A DNA stretch of 60,775 nt from an uncultured Saprospiraceae bacterium (GCA_938041445.1 CALISO010000059.1:1-60775); one strand, 5' to 3'. Counted from the first letter of the stretch, positions 52,044 to 60,655 are shown. Notes: generated from the letters alone by a model not told the origin. Numbers and translations: made by a program.

Positions 52044-52295
52044 ATGATAAATTTAGACATCGCAGATAGCACCTCATGTTGTGAGATAGAAGCTGTAGTG
52101 AGCTTCGACGAACGCGGCCAACTTGTCTTCCCAAAAGACGTTAGAAAAAAATTCAACCTACAAGCAGGAGAGAAATTTCTTATGATTAGTTGCACCAACG
52201 AATCTGGACTATGCTGCTTCACGATGGTTAAGACTAATGCTGTCAATCAGATTGTAGGCAATGTCCTCAATCCGCTATTAAAAAATATTAAGTGA
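52044..52295 (+). CDS. AbrB/SpoVT-like protein of the HgcAB-associated type, Cys pairs
   Basis: The 83-residue protein has a swapped-hairpin AbrB core: VSFDERGQLVFPKDVRKKFNLQAGEKFLMIS (about residues 19-49). What sets it apart is Cys12-Cys13 before the core (STSCCEIE), Cys50, and Cys57-Cys58 after it (GLCCFTMVK). This layout is like that of small AbrB-domain proteins annotated as HgcAB-associated and seen near metalloid-methylation genes, by memory and not confirmed here. No HgcA, HgcB or arsM gene is in the window. The Cys pairs could bind a metal or metalloid and make it a sensor-repressor. It is followed 40 bases later by a Cys-rich microprotein ending at a shared terminator. Confidence 0.75.
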   Translation: MINLDIADSTSCCEIEAVVSFDERGQLVFPKDVRKKFNLQAGEKFLMISCTNESGLCCFTMVKTNAVNQIVGNVLNPLLKNIK

Positions 52296-52335
52296 AACGA
52301 AGAAGCTTATTTTTTCACCAATCAATTTTTTAATT

Positions 52336-52425
52336 ATGATGGTATTATTAAGTGCATTACTACTTGCAGAATGCTGCTTCCCTGGATGTTGTGGAGGTGG
52401 TTCTTGTGGAGTAGGATGTTGCTAG
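52336..52425 (+). CDS. 29-residue Cys/Gly-rich microprotein
   Basis: This short gene has 29 codons. The N-terminal 11 residues are hydrophobic (MMVLLSALLLA) and the rest is ECCFPGCCGGGSCGVGCC, with seven Cys in 18 residues. It lies 40 bases after the AbrB-like gene, with an AT-rich Bacteroidota-style leader, and ends 26 bases before a strong hairpin terminator, so it is very likely transcribed with that gene. The pairs of Cys separated by Gly suggest a metal or metalloid ligand, and the hydrophobic end a membrane or sorting role. A ribosomally made precursor peptide is another option, but no maturation enzyme is adjacent. No known family is claimed. Confidence 0.65.
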   Translation: MMVLLSALLLAECCFPGCCGGGSCGVGCC

Positions 52426-52451
52426 TCTCGTAAGAGGTTAGCCAGGAAAGC

Positions 52452-52490
52452 GAGGATGGTTTACAATTGTAGACCATCCTCCACTTTTTT
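52452..52490 (+). terminator. strong terminator after the Cys microprotein
   Basis: GAGGATGGT (52452-52460) pairs with ACCATCCTC (52473-52481), enclosing the palindrome TACAATTGTA, and is followed by a T run (52485-52490). It closes the AbrB-like/microprotein unit. Confidence 0.88.
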
Positions 52491-52603
52491 AAGGAATGAT
52501 AAAGATAGTATTTTTGAATCGAAAGCACCATTAATTCAGCCTTCGACCCAACCAAGTGAATATCCATCAACGTCTATAAAAGTAGAATTAACAATCTGCA
52601 CTT

Positions 52604-53032
52604 ATGAAAAATCTATCGCTCTTACTAGCAGTCAGCATTTTGACATTATCAATACTTTCTTGTACTCGGAGTGCTGACTGCACTACAGTGGATTATGATA
52701 CGCCATTTACCATTATGGCTAATGAGACTTACTGTTTGCCAGATGGCTCTGAATTATTAATTAAGTCCCTGAATAATGCCTTCTGTCCATGCAATGCCGT
52801 GTGTGATTGGGAGGGACAGATGACCCTAGATGTGACTTTAACAGATAACGCTGGTGTAGAAATAGATGGAGAGATAGGAACCCATCAAGTTATTACATGG
52901 CCATCTGAGGACCTTCCAGGTTTATTGATCAATGTAGCTTCAGTGCCTGATAGCATCACCTTTGTGACTGATTGCACTCAAGCAATGCCAAGTCCAGCAA
53001 TAGCAGAAGCAATAGTTGTAGTCCTAGAATAA
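52604..53032 (+). CDS. Cys-rich lipoprotein, function unknown
   Basis: The lipobox SILSC (Cys20) follows the signal peptide MKNLSLLLAVSILTLSI. The mature 120 residues carry further Cys (C26, C44, and the cluster CPCNAVCDWEG at 61-71, plus one near 126) in a beta-rich chain: GSELLIKSLNNAFCPCNAVCDWEGQMTLDVTLT. Lipoproteins with this 'CPxxxxC-x-W-x-G' centre are familiar in Bacteroidota without known function. It lies 114 bases after the microprotein terminator, so it is a separate unit. A functional link with the upstream Cys-rich genes is only suggested by proximity and composition. Confidence 0.72.
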   Translation: MKNLSLLLAVSILTLSILSCTRSADCTTVDYDTPFTIMANETYCLPDGSELLIKSLNNAFCPCNAVCDWEGQMTLDVTLTDNAGVEIDGEIGTHQVITWPSEDLPGLLINVASVPDSITFVTDCTQAMPSPAIAEAIVVVLE

Positions 53033-53161
53033 TGCTAACTATATGAGAACTCAATGGTAGAGATGGTATCCAAGTTATAGAAACTCTGTTTTCATCCTCT
53101 CCAACCTGCTCTCAATCGAAAAAACCTCCTATCTCACCTCTAAGGATATATCTTAGCAGTC

Positions 53162-54406
53162 TTGAATGTTTTAGAAAATATCAAAATTGCTTTTCGGTCT
53201 ATCAGGTCCAATATCCTGAGGTCGGTGCTCACCTTATTCATCATTGCAATAGGGATCACTTGCTTAGTAGGGATATTGACAGCTATTGATGCCTTGCTCT
53301 TTTCGATGAGTGATAGTTTCAATAGGATTGGGGCTAACTCATACTCTATCCTACCTGGTGCTGAGCAGATAGATTCTAGGCGAAATGGTCGTAGACAAAA
53401 GCAGGCAGATCAAATCTCATTCAGAGAGGCCTACAACTTCAAAGAAAAGTATACCGAGAGAAATCTTGGCCTTGTCTCTATCTCTCTATACTGTGGAGGT
53501 AGTGGTACAGTCAGTTTTCAAGACGAAAAGACGAATCCAACAGTCAAGATTGTAGGTGTAGATGATACCTACTTATCCGTTGCTAACTATGATCTAGCTC
53601 TAGGAAGAAATTTCAATGTCAAAGAGATTGAATCAAGTACACATATCGCCATCATCGGAAAGGATATCGTCAAGATGCTATTCAGAGGTCAGGATGAGAT
53701 GGCACTTGGCCAAGTCGTGAAGATTGACAACGCTAAGTATAAGGTTGTTGGAGTCCTGGCAGATAAAGGTTCTACATTTTCAGATTCAGGAGATCGTAGA
53801 GTATTTATCCCAGTTACCACCGCTAAGAAGTATTACGCCAATGCCGAAAGCAACTTTCAGATCACAGCAAGTGTCCTAGCATCTAATACCATAGACCAAT
53901 CATCAAATGCTGCAATAGGCATTATGAGGAATGTGAGAAAGATTAACATTGGTCAGCCAAATGATTTCAGGATAAGGAAGAGTGATGGCATCCTCAATAA
54001 GCTCAAGGATATGACGAGTGAAATCCGACTTGCCACGATGGCGATTGCCTTTATGACATTACTCGGAGCGGCTATCGGATTGATGAATATTATGCTTGTC
54101 AGTGTGACTGAACGAACCAAAGAAATTGGATTGAGAAAAGCCGTGGGAGCACCATCAAATAGTATTTTATTTCAGTTTCTCGTAGAGGCTGTCTTCATCT
54201 GTCTCATAGGCGGTGTTGTTGGCATCTTGATGGGAATTGCCTTAGGGAACGGTGTTGCACTCTTGATAGGTGGCAAGTTTATATTGCCAATCAATTGGAT
54301 TGCACTTGGTATATTTACCTGTGTATTCGTCGGGGTGATTTCGGGAATCTACCCAGCATTCAAAGCTTCTCGACTAGACCCAATAGAATCTCTTAGGTAT
54401 GAGTAA
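53162..54406 (+). CDS. MacB-like ABC transporter permease (FtsX domain)
   Basis: The protein has an N-terminal membrane helix (about 16-48), a large periplasmic core (50-280) and three C-terminal helices (about 293-405) of the FtsX type, with VTERTKEIGLRKAVGAPSNSILFQFL. This is the MacB permease layout (type VII ABC). MacB systems couple a cytoplasmic ATPase to periplasmic mechanotransmission. No MacB-type ATPase domain is fused or adjacent here; the only ATPase gene in the operon is NatA-like. The start is a TTG at 53162 (MNVLENIKIAFRSIRSN), the only one that gives the usual N-terminus. It is the first of five genes. Confidence 0.88.
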   Translation: MNVLENIKIAFRSIRSNILRSVLTLFIIAIGITCLVGILTAIDALLFSMSDSFNRIGANSYSILPGAEQIDSRRNGRRQKQADQISFREAYNFKEKYTERNLGLVSISLYCGGSGTVSFQDEKTNPTVKIVGVDDTYLSVANYDLALGRNFNVKEIESSTHIAIIGKDIVKMLFRGQDEMALGQVVKIDNAKYKVVGVLADKGSTFSDSGDRRVFIPVTTAKKYYANAESNFQITASVLASNTIDQSSNAAIGIMRNVRKINIGQPNDFRIRKSDGILNKLKDMTSEIRLATMAIAFMTLLGAAIGLMNIMLVSVTERTKEIGLRKAVGAPSNSILFQFLVEAVFICLIGGVVGILMGIALGNGVALLIGGKFILPINWIALGIFTCVFVGVISGIYPAFKASRLDPIESLRYE

Positions 54407-54917
54407 TCAAGAAAGAGGCATGCTATCCAAAGACAACTTCAATTTCCTGATTGGATATTTGATCTTTTTGATGATAGATGGAGTAGTGTTGTGCATAGTC
54501 GCGATGCTACATCAGGTCTATTTTTCAACATTCAGTATTGGATTGATGAGTATTCTAGGGACGATTGGCGCTGCACTTGTTGGCAGTTCGATGTATTATA
54601 CTAGAAAATTGTATCGGACAGCGATGGCCATCGGTCATGGATTACCCACTGAACTATTTGAACGCTTACGCGAAATGGGTTACTACTTTTTCTACTTGCT
54701 GAGGCCACTGTATGCGGTAGTATTTTCGCTACTAGCCTTAGTCATTATTAAGTTTATCCTCGGTGTTATCACAGATAGTCATATCTCTACTAGATTAGTT
54801 TATCTGATGATCATTGCAGGATTTATGATAGGATACTATTCCAATATTATCTTAAATCTATTTGAGAAATCGTCACCTGAAGAAGCCTACAATTTGCCGC
54901 AAGGCAACCAACAATAA
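54399..54917 (+). CDS. four-helix membrane protein, unknown function
   Basis: The 172-residue product has four predicted helices (about 15-37, 43-63, 92-118 and 130-152) with charged ends. The segment SSMYYTRKLYRTAMAIGHGL is the most conserved-looking. It overlaps the upstream permease gene by eight bases and precedes the ABC ATPase by eight, so it is part of the operon. It may be an accessory subunit of the transporter, which is inference from position. Confidence 0.65.
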   Translation: MSNQERGMLSKDNFNFLIGYLIFLMIDGVVLCIVAMLHQVYFSTFSIGLMSILGTIGAALVGSSMYYTRKLYRTAMAIGHGLPTELFERLREMGYYFFYLLRPLYAVVFSLLALVIIKFILGVITDSHISTRLVYLMIIAGFMIGYYSNIILNLFEKSSPEEAYNLPQGNQQ

Positions 54918-54925
54918 TTATCAAT

Positions 54926-55822
54926 ATGTCATCAGTACTGTCAATCAAAAATGTTGTCAAAGAATACTCTGGGTATAAAGCCGTCAATAATGCCAGCTTT
55001 GAAGTACCCAGGGGGAGTATATTCGGACTACTCGGGCCTAATGGCGCCGGTAAAACATCACTTATCAGAATCATCACACGTATCACAGCAGCCGATAGTG
55101 GGCAAGTCCTACTCAATGGTAAAGATATCTCTGAAACTGCCATAAGGGATGTAGGGTACCTACCTGAAGAAAGAGGCCTGTATAAGAAAATGATGGTAGG
55201 CGAACAGCTTGTCTATCTCTCTCAACTCAAAGGACTATCCAAAGAAGAAGCTGGTAGAGAAATAAAATATTGGTTAGAAAAATTTGAGATCAGAGACTGG
55301 TGGACAAAGAAAATCGAAGAGCTCTCCAAAGGGATGCAGCAGAAGGTCCAATTCATCGCCACAGTATTACATAAGCCAAGTCTCATCATACTCGACGAGC
55401 CATTTACGGGTCTTGACCCAGTGAATACCAACCTTATGAAGTCTGAGATATACAGGCTGAATGAAGAAGGCACAAGTATCATCTTCTCTACTCACAGGAT
55501 GGAACAAGTCGAAGAGATTTGCAAAGATATCGTCCTCGTAGAGAAGGGTCAAGTCATTTTATCAGGGTCAGTGACTGATGTCAAACAACAGTTCAAAGAA
55601 GGACTCTTCAATGTCTATACTGACAGGCCTATCACGACCGGTGGACTAAGCTATGACTATAGACAAGCTGGCGATAATGGCTCTATTATAAAAATCAAAT
55701 CTGGAAACACGGCCAATGATGTACTATCAGAAATAATCCAATCTGGCAATACGGTCAAGGCATTCAATGAGGTACTACCAACACTAAATGATATATTCAT
55801 CAAACAAGTAAATCGAATATAA
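54926..55822 (+). CDS. ABC transporter ATP-binding protein (NatA-like)
   Basis: Walker A is GLLGPNGAGKTSLIRI (about residues 35-50), the signature is LSKGMQQKVQF, Walker B is LIILDEPFTGLDP, and the H-loop His is in FSTHRMEQVEE. The C-terminal ~90 residues follow a typical NatA-type extension. At 298 residues it is full length. It pairs with the next gene, an ABC-2-type permease, to form an exporter. Whether it also serves the MacB-like permease upstream is open. Confidence 0.95.
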   Translation: MSSVLSIKNVVKEYSGYKAVNNASFEVPRGSIFGLLGPNGAGKTSLIRIITRITAADSGQVLLNGKDISETAIRDVGYLPEERGLYKKMMVGEQLVYLSQLKGLSKEEAGREIKYWLEKFEIRDWWTKKIEELSKGMQQKVQFIATVLHKPSLIILDEPFTGLDPVNTNLMKSEIYRLNEEGTSIIFSTHRMEQVEEICKDIVLVEKGQVILSGSVTDVKQQFKEGLFNVYTDRPITTGGLSYDYRQAGDNGSIIKIKSGNTANDVLSEIIQSGNTVKAFNEVLPTLNDIFIKQVNRI

Positions 55823-55823
55823 T

Positions 55824-57170
55824 ATGAGCAAGATATGGTTAATCGCGGGGAGAGAATACATCACCCGTGTACGCAAAAAGACATTTATCCTTGCCACTAT
55901 ACTGACACCTGTAGGTATAGGATTATTGATGCTAGTGGCTGTCTACTTTGCCAAAAAAGGAAGTGAAGAGAACAAGCACATCCTCATCAAAGATCAGAGT
56001 GGTATCATCAATGATGCTTCTGAATTGAATACGAGCACACTGACCTACCAACTCGTCAATGACCCTGTGGATTCTCTCAAGGTCAACTATGCTGATCAGA
56101 ACGGTGACATCTTGGTCATCTTACCTATGATAGATTCCCTGAGTGAAAATGCTTATCAACTGAGTTACTACTCTGAGGAGAAACTCAGCCTTGGTACGAT
56201 TGATAATATTGAGGATGCGATGGCAGAGCAGTTTAAGGATAAGAAGATAGCAACTTCGGATATCAGTATGGATACATACAAAAGTTTTGACACGGATATC
56301 GATCTAGAAAACGGCGAGATGCTAGATCAAATCGCGGCTGGAGAAGAACCTAAATCCACAGGTAAGACTGGTCTCCTTATCGGAACGATGCTAGGAGGAT
56401 TAATGGGCTTTATGATGTATATGGTCATCTTCGTCTATGGAGGTATGGTAATGCGATCGGTAATGGAAGAAAAAATCAATCGAATTGTAGAGATTATGAT
56501 CTCCTCGGTCAAGCCAGTCCAATTGATGCTTGGTAAGATCCTCGGTGTAGGTGGAGTTGGCCTCACACAACTTGCCATTTGGCTCATCTTGGTTCCAGCA
56601 ATATTATTTGGCGTTCAGTACTTTATGGGAGGTGATATCCCAATGGACGCAGGTATGGGCAGTGCAGATGTAGAAGCAATGACTAAAGACTTTGATTTAT
56701 CAGAAAGTGGCATTGCGGAGTATATTAAGGAATTCAAAGCTCTCAACTGGTTTCTCATCATTCCAGTTTTTGTGCTGTTCTTTTTTGGTGGTTACTTTAT
56801 CTATGCAAGTCTATTTGCCGCTGTAGGGTCAGCCACTGGTGATGATATGGGAGAGAGTCAGCAATTGATGATACCAATCAGTATGCCAGTCATCATTGCA
56901 TTTATGATGCTGCAACCTGTGCTCAATAATCCTAATGGCAATATGGCAATATTCGGCTCGATGTTTCCATTGATATCGCCGATCATTATGCCAGCAAGAC
57001 TTGCATTTGATCCGCCCATGTGGCAGGTGGCATTGTCTATACTCATCTTGATCATATCATGTATTTTCTTCGCTTGGATAGCAGGACGAATCTATCGAGT
57101 AGGCATCCTAATGTACGGTAAGAAGGTGAACATTAAGGAAATCGGAAAGTGGTTGTTTTATAAGGATTAG
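55824..57170 (+). CDS. ABC-2-type transporter permease (NatB-like)
   Basis: The 448-residue protein has an N-terminal helix (about 20-43), a large periplasmic loop, then five or six C-terminal helices with MVIFVYGGMVMRSVMEEKINRIVEIMISSVKPVQLMLGKILGVG, the conserved ABC-2 segment. Together with the ATPase it should export ions or small molecules, as NatAB does for sodium. The start codon follows the ATPase stop by one base. Substrate is unknown. Confidence 0.9.
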   Translation: MSKIWLIAGREYITRVRKKTFILATILTPVGIGLLMLVAVYFAKKGSEENKHILIKDQSGIINDASELNTSTLTYQLVNDPVDSLKVNYADQNGDILVILPMIDSLSENAYQLSYYSEEKLSLGTIDNIEDAMAEQFKDKKIATSDISMDTYKSFDTDIDLENGEMLDQIAAGEEPKSTGKTGLLIGTMLGGLMGFMMYMVIFVYGGMVMRSVMEEKINRIVEIMISSVKPVQLMLGKILGVGGVGLTQLAIWLILVPAILFGVQYFMGGDIPMDAGMGSADVEAMTKDFDLSESGIAEYIKEFKALNWFLIIPVFVLFFFGGYFIYASLFAAVGSATGDDMGESQQLMIPISMPVIIAFMMLQPVLNNPNGNMAIFGSMFPLISPIIMPARLAFDPPMWQVALSILILIISCIFFAWIAGRIYRVGILMYGKKVNIKEIGKWLFYKD

Positions 57171-57185
57171 CAAAGAACACCATAT

Positions 57186-57992
57186 ATGAAGGGCTGTCTA
57201 TTTAGCATCAAAGGTTGTCTCATTTCGCTGGGGGTATTCATTATACTTGCTGGAGCTTTTATGATGTTCTTCATTGACATCTTCCTAATTATGGGTGGTA
57301 AGAACCCTTACTTCTTTGAAGAGGATGAAGTGACTCCATATGAAGAACCTATGTTCACTGACCTAGGAGATAAGATGATCAAGAACTTCTACGATCACGA
57401 AAATGAGTTTAGATCATTCAGCCGATACCTAACTATGACATCATCAACTGATAGCGAGGTAAACTATGCTGTTGACTTTGATAAATATGTGAGACATATT
57501 AGCAGCATTAAAGTCGATAAACCTGGACACTATAGCCTACGATCTTTCTCTAGCAATGACGACAGAGAACGACGATTACAAAAAGACTCAATGCTGATGG
57601 ATATTGGATGGAACAATTACCACGTAGATAAGGTTAGGTCATATCTAAAAGACATCAATTGCGATCAGATAGAAGTAGAAGGTAATGATATTAAGATCGG
57701 TTATCAATACAAAAATTGGGGCCAATATCAATATACATTTAAGCATAATCCCACATCAACACTCGTAGAAACTCTTAGTGATAGTTGTTTATTCATCCAT
57801 GTCAAAGACAACATCTTTCTACAATATGAAGGAACAGGTCGAGGTCCAGATTGTATCAAATCTGATAATCCAGAAGGACATATGACCCGATGGGAAAAGG
57901 TCAAATATCTCTGGACAAATAAAGAACAACTAAATGATAGTACATATAGATTGCCAATTCCCGATACTGGTCCTCTGGAGGAAAGTAAGTAA
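57186..57992 (+). CDS. single-helix membrane protein, unknown function
   Basis: The 268-residue protein has one long hydrophobic segment (about 9-35) and a soluble, largely beta/alpha domain of ~230 residues facing the periplasm. Its N-terminus (MKGCLFSIKGCLISLG) has paired GCL repeats. There is no recognised family. It is 15 bases downstream of the ABC-2 permease and probably closes the operon. It may be a periplasmic partner of the exporter, which is inference. Confidence 0.6.
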   Translation: MKGCLFSIKGCLISLGVFIILAGAFMMFFIDIFLIMGGKNPYFFEEDEVTPYEEPMFTDLGDKMIKNFYDHENEFRSFSRYLTMTSSTDSEVNYAVDFDKYVRHISSIKVDKPGHYSLRSFSSNDDRERRLQKDSMLMDIGWNNYHVDKVRSYLKDINCDQIEVEGNDIKIGYQYKNWGQYQYTFKHNPTSTLVETLSDSCLFIHVKDNIFLQYEGTGRGPDCIKSDNPEGHMTRWEKVKYLWTNKEQLNDSTYRLPIPDTGPLEESK

Positions 57993-58023
57993 AAGCAATA
58001 TAAATTCGTCATTCACAAATAAC

Positions 58024-58053
58024 AAGGGCAAGTATTGATTAGTACCTGCCCTT
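58024..58053. terminator. convergent-gene hairpin
   Basis: AAGGGCA (58024-58030) pairs with TGCCCTT (58047-58053). The T run on either side is short, so termination is likely but not strong. It lies between the ABC operon and the anti-sigma gene, which converge. Confidence 0.5.
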
Positions 58054-58079
58054 TGGAATTATTAAAAAATTAATCAACT

Positions 58080-59303
58080 TTAGAATCGTCTACTTAAACC
58101 GATTTCTAGATTCCCAACACTTGGCTTAATTTCAACGCTATCGTCTTTATACCAATTATTAATTGCTTGTCTGTAGCCACTCCTAATCAATACTGAAGTT
58201 CTTGGTGTGACAATGTAATCTACTCTTGCCCGCAACATCAAGGATAACCCAAAACTTGTGTGGAAGTAGTTTTCGCCCATAATATCTATAAATACATCTT
58301 CATTATTTGGAGCTGAAATATTGCCCTCAGAAAATCGCATAAAATTGTAATGCATTCCACCTTCAAGTGAAATATGAAATCGTCGTCGTTCTAGTGTATA
58401 ACCGTAGTAGAATTCCACATTATACGTTGAGTGACTGTTAGGACTAGTCTTACCTGCATTCACGCCTCCAAGATTTGGATATATTGTGTTGAAGTTTAAC
58501 CTCTCAATACCAAACCCTAATCCTACATATTGTGAATCATACACATAAACCTTATAGCCAAAACTTACCTGAGTACCTAATACAGATGTCCCGGGATGAT
58601 TGAATAAGTGATTTCCACCAAAGGTAGTCTCAATCATTTTAGTGCCTCTGATGCTAACTAATAGACTAGTGTCAATAGGATTCTTATGAATGATACTTAC
58701 GTCATAATTGGTTGGAGCCGGTTCAAGTACACTGAACAATTGATTAATCCGTCTCACTTCACCAATAGATACGTTCACATAAGCCTCACTTGGGGATTCA
58801 ATACTTATAGAAGGAGTGCTGGCTCTCCTACTTGAAGGAAAATCAAAGCGTTTAGTTTCCGCTAGTTGTTGTTCGTCATTCGGAACCGTTGCTAAGTCAG
58901 ACGTTACATTATCTAGTACAATTGTTCGATTTACATTTCTAACCAATTGTGTCGTTTCACTTTCTAATTGGCCTTTAAAGTCTTTGGCAACATCTAAGTC
59001 ATTAGACTCCTCTACTTGATTAAGAGTGGCCTGCGCATCTTGATACTTTGTTATTGCTAAAGGTAATTCAGGAGCAGCTACTAATTCACATTCTTGTCCA
59101 ACCTGAGAATAAAGAGTCTCTGATGGTTTCAGCGTATCTATCGACATATTCAAAATACTGAATATGAATACTACTGGTATAGCGACTGCAGTTACAATTT
59201 TCATATATCCAGCAGCCTTCTTTTTTTGAATTTTCTTTTCTATACCTGGAGCCATTGCATCCCAAGTAAATCTTTCCAAATCTTTATTATCTAACTTGTT
59301 CAT
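58080..59303 (-). CDS. predicted trans-envelope anti-sigma protein: inner-membrane helix plus outer-membrane beta-barrel
   Basis: The 407-residue protein is divided into four parts. Residues 1-30 are a short charged, probably cytoplasmic segment ending KKIQKKKA. Residues about 34-52 (MKIVTAVAIPVVFIFSILN) form one hydrophobic helix. Residues about 55-200 are a charged, Thr/Glu-rich linker. Residues about 200-407 alternate beta strands (VSFGYKVYVYDSQYVGLGFGIERL, YNVEFYYGYTL, HISLEGGMHYNFMRF) and end in Phe (GNLEIGLSRRF), the usual outer-membrane barrel end. Its ATG overlaps the TGA of the ECF sigma gene by four bases. Anti-sigma factors usually follow their sigma this way, so it probably controls that sigma by sensing an outer-membrane event; this is inference. 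A family of such barrel-fused regulators in Bacteroidota is something I recall but cannot verify. Confidence 0.7.
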   Translation of the reverse strand: MNKLDNKDLERFTWDAMAPGIEKKIQKKKAAGYMKIVTAVAIPVVFIFSILNMSIDTLKPSETLYSQVGQECELVAAPELPLAITKYQDAQATLNQVEESNDLDVAKDFKGQLESETTQLVRNVNRTIVLDNVTSDLATVPNDEQQLAETKRFDFPSSRRASTPSISIESPSEAYVNVSIGEVRRINQLFSVLEPAPTNYDVSIIHKNPIDTSLLVSIRGTKMIETTFGGNHLFNHPGTSVLGTQVSFGYKVYVYDSQYVGLGFGIERLNFNTIYPNLGGVNAGKTSPNSHSTYNVEFYYGYTLERRRFHISLEGGMHYNFMRFSEGNISAPNNEDVFIDIMGENYFHTSFGLSLMLRARVDYIVTPRTSVLIRSGYRQAINNWYKDDSVEIKPSVGNLEIGLSRRF

Positions 59304-59830
59304 TGCGCTGAATATTTAAGTTGTAAAATTTGATTGCGTAACATCTTTTTAGCTCTAGCTAATTGTGATCGAGATGTAGATTTTGAAATTCCTAGGTAAT
59401 TTGATATTTCGTCATGATCAAATCCATCTGTAGAAAGATTAAAGATGGTCTTGTAACCAATAGGTAACTGTTCGACTAATTTCTGAATGATTGACTCTTC
59501 AACTTCTTGAGCTTCATTGACGTTATCAGCTAGCTGTTCTGTAAATGGCTCAATACTCACCATTTCGAAATTGTGAGTTCTAAAACTTTTGAATATTCTG
59601 TTCAATCCAATTTTTCTAAACCATTGGATAAACGGTGCTTTGTTTTGATCATATTTGCCCAGAGCGACAAACATATCACTGTATATTTCTTGAAGCATAT
59701 CTTCTAGAACATCGTCTTTGATATGATAGCGGCGGCAGAGATAGATGATGTAAGGAAGAGTCTCATTGTACAACTCTTGGTATGCTTTACGATCACCTTG
59801 TAAGCATTGATTAATGATTGACTGTTTCAT
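59300..59830 (-). CDS. ECF-type RNA polymerase sigma factor
   Basis: Region 2 is MKQSIINQCLQGDRKAYQELYNETLPYIIYLCRRYHIKDDVLEDMLQEIYSDMFVALGKY, with YDQNKAPFIQWFRKIGLNRIFKSFR completing region 2. Region 4 follows with LVEQLPIGYKTIFNLSTDGFDHDEISNYLGISKSTSRSQLARAKKMLRNQI, including the helix-turn-helix. At 176 residues it is a complete sigma-70-like ECF factor. Its stop codon overlaps the start of the barrel-fused anti-sigma gene. No other ECF gene is near, so its targets are unknown. Confidence 0.94.
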   Translation of the reverse strand: MKQSIINQCLQGDRKAYQELYNETLPYIIYLCRRYHIKDDVLEDMLQEIYSDMFVALGKYDQNKAPFIQWFRKIGLNRIFKSFRTHNFEMVSIEPFTEQLADNVNEAQEVEESIIQKLVEQLPIGYKTIFNLSTDGFDHDEISNYLGISKSTSRSQLARAKKMLRNQILQLKYSAQ

Positions 59831-59854
59831 GATTGTAGTTTTTTCATGTAGTCA

Positions 59855-60655
59855 TTATTCATAAATATACGTCTTTACCCCGTGGAATATCGTATCCGGC
59901 CCACTAGGAAAAATCGTCATAGCCTCTGATGTAAGCGGATATCCATCTTCATCATATTCATATAGATATTCTATCCGCTTATTACTTCTCTGTATGCTAG
60001 AGACACAATTGACAAATGGTTTTTGATAAAGGTAAAATTGTGCTTCTATTGGTAAAGTACTGTATGGATGTCGAAAAGTATTGTATGTATATTCACCATA
60101 ATATTGGCTTAAATAATAAAAGCCAGGGCAACCATCTTCAAGAATCTCCCCAGTAATTTTTTCAGCTGAGATAAAGTTGTTTTCTGAATCATAGTTCGCC
60201 GTCAAAAAGCAATGATTAATAGGCAATTCATTTACCATCGTTACTCCCATTTGTCCATATGCGTTGTACTTACTATATAACATATAGGCCTCATCATATT
60301 GATGATGGAACCCACTGACTATAAGATTATCTTGACTATAACTGATGTCTACTGTATCTGCATTACTCAGTAATACAAAATCAAGCTTTCCCTCAGTATC
60401 ATATTGAAATTCTCTAGAGCTAATGACTGTACCTTGCTCGCCAGTTACTGGGTCATAAGCGGTATAATCAATTTGAACTTCTATCAAGTTTTCATTTTCA
60501 TCATAATAAAAGCGTTCGAATCCACGACCATCTAGTGTGATAGCACTGATTTTTTTATCATTAATAATTACAGCATTGACTTCGCTATCTAGCTCTTCAT
60601 TACAAGAAGCGAACAATAAAATGCCAATAAAGGACAATAGTGATAGGTATTTCAT
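59855..60655 (-). CDS. lipoprotein with YD/DUF4595-like repeats
   Basis: The lipobox LFASC (Cys18) follows the signal peptide MKYLSLLSFIGILLF. The mature part has repeated Y-D-type strands: YYDENENLIEVQIDYTAYDP, FQYDTEGKLDFVLL, NYDSENNFISAEKITG and YEYDEDGYPLTSEAM. These resemble the short repeats of DUF4595 and RHS/YD-type surface proteins of Bacteroidota. It lies 24 bases upstream of the ECF sigma gene on the same strand. It could be the first gene of the sigma unit or a target of it; no direct evidence. Confidence 0.68.
   Translation of the reverse strand: MKYLSLLSFIGILLFASCNEELDSEVNAVIINDKKISAITLDGRGFERFYYDENENLIEVQIDYTAYDPVTGEQGTVISSREFQYDTEGKLDFVLLSNADTVDISYSQDNLIVSGFHHQYDEAYMLYSKYNAYGQMGVTMVNELPINHCFLTANYDSENNFISAEKITGEILEDGCPGFYYLSQYYGEYTYNTFRHPYSTLPIEAQFYLYQKPFVNCVSSIQRSNKRIEYLYEYDEDGYPLTSEAMTIFPSGPDTIFHGVKTYIYE

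Noticed and set aside
52456-52677. 73-codon plus-strand frame over the terminator and lipoprotein start
   Set aside because: It begins inside the terminator hairpin and overlaps the lipoprotein signal peptide in another frame.
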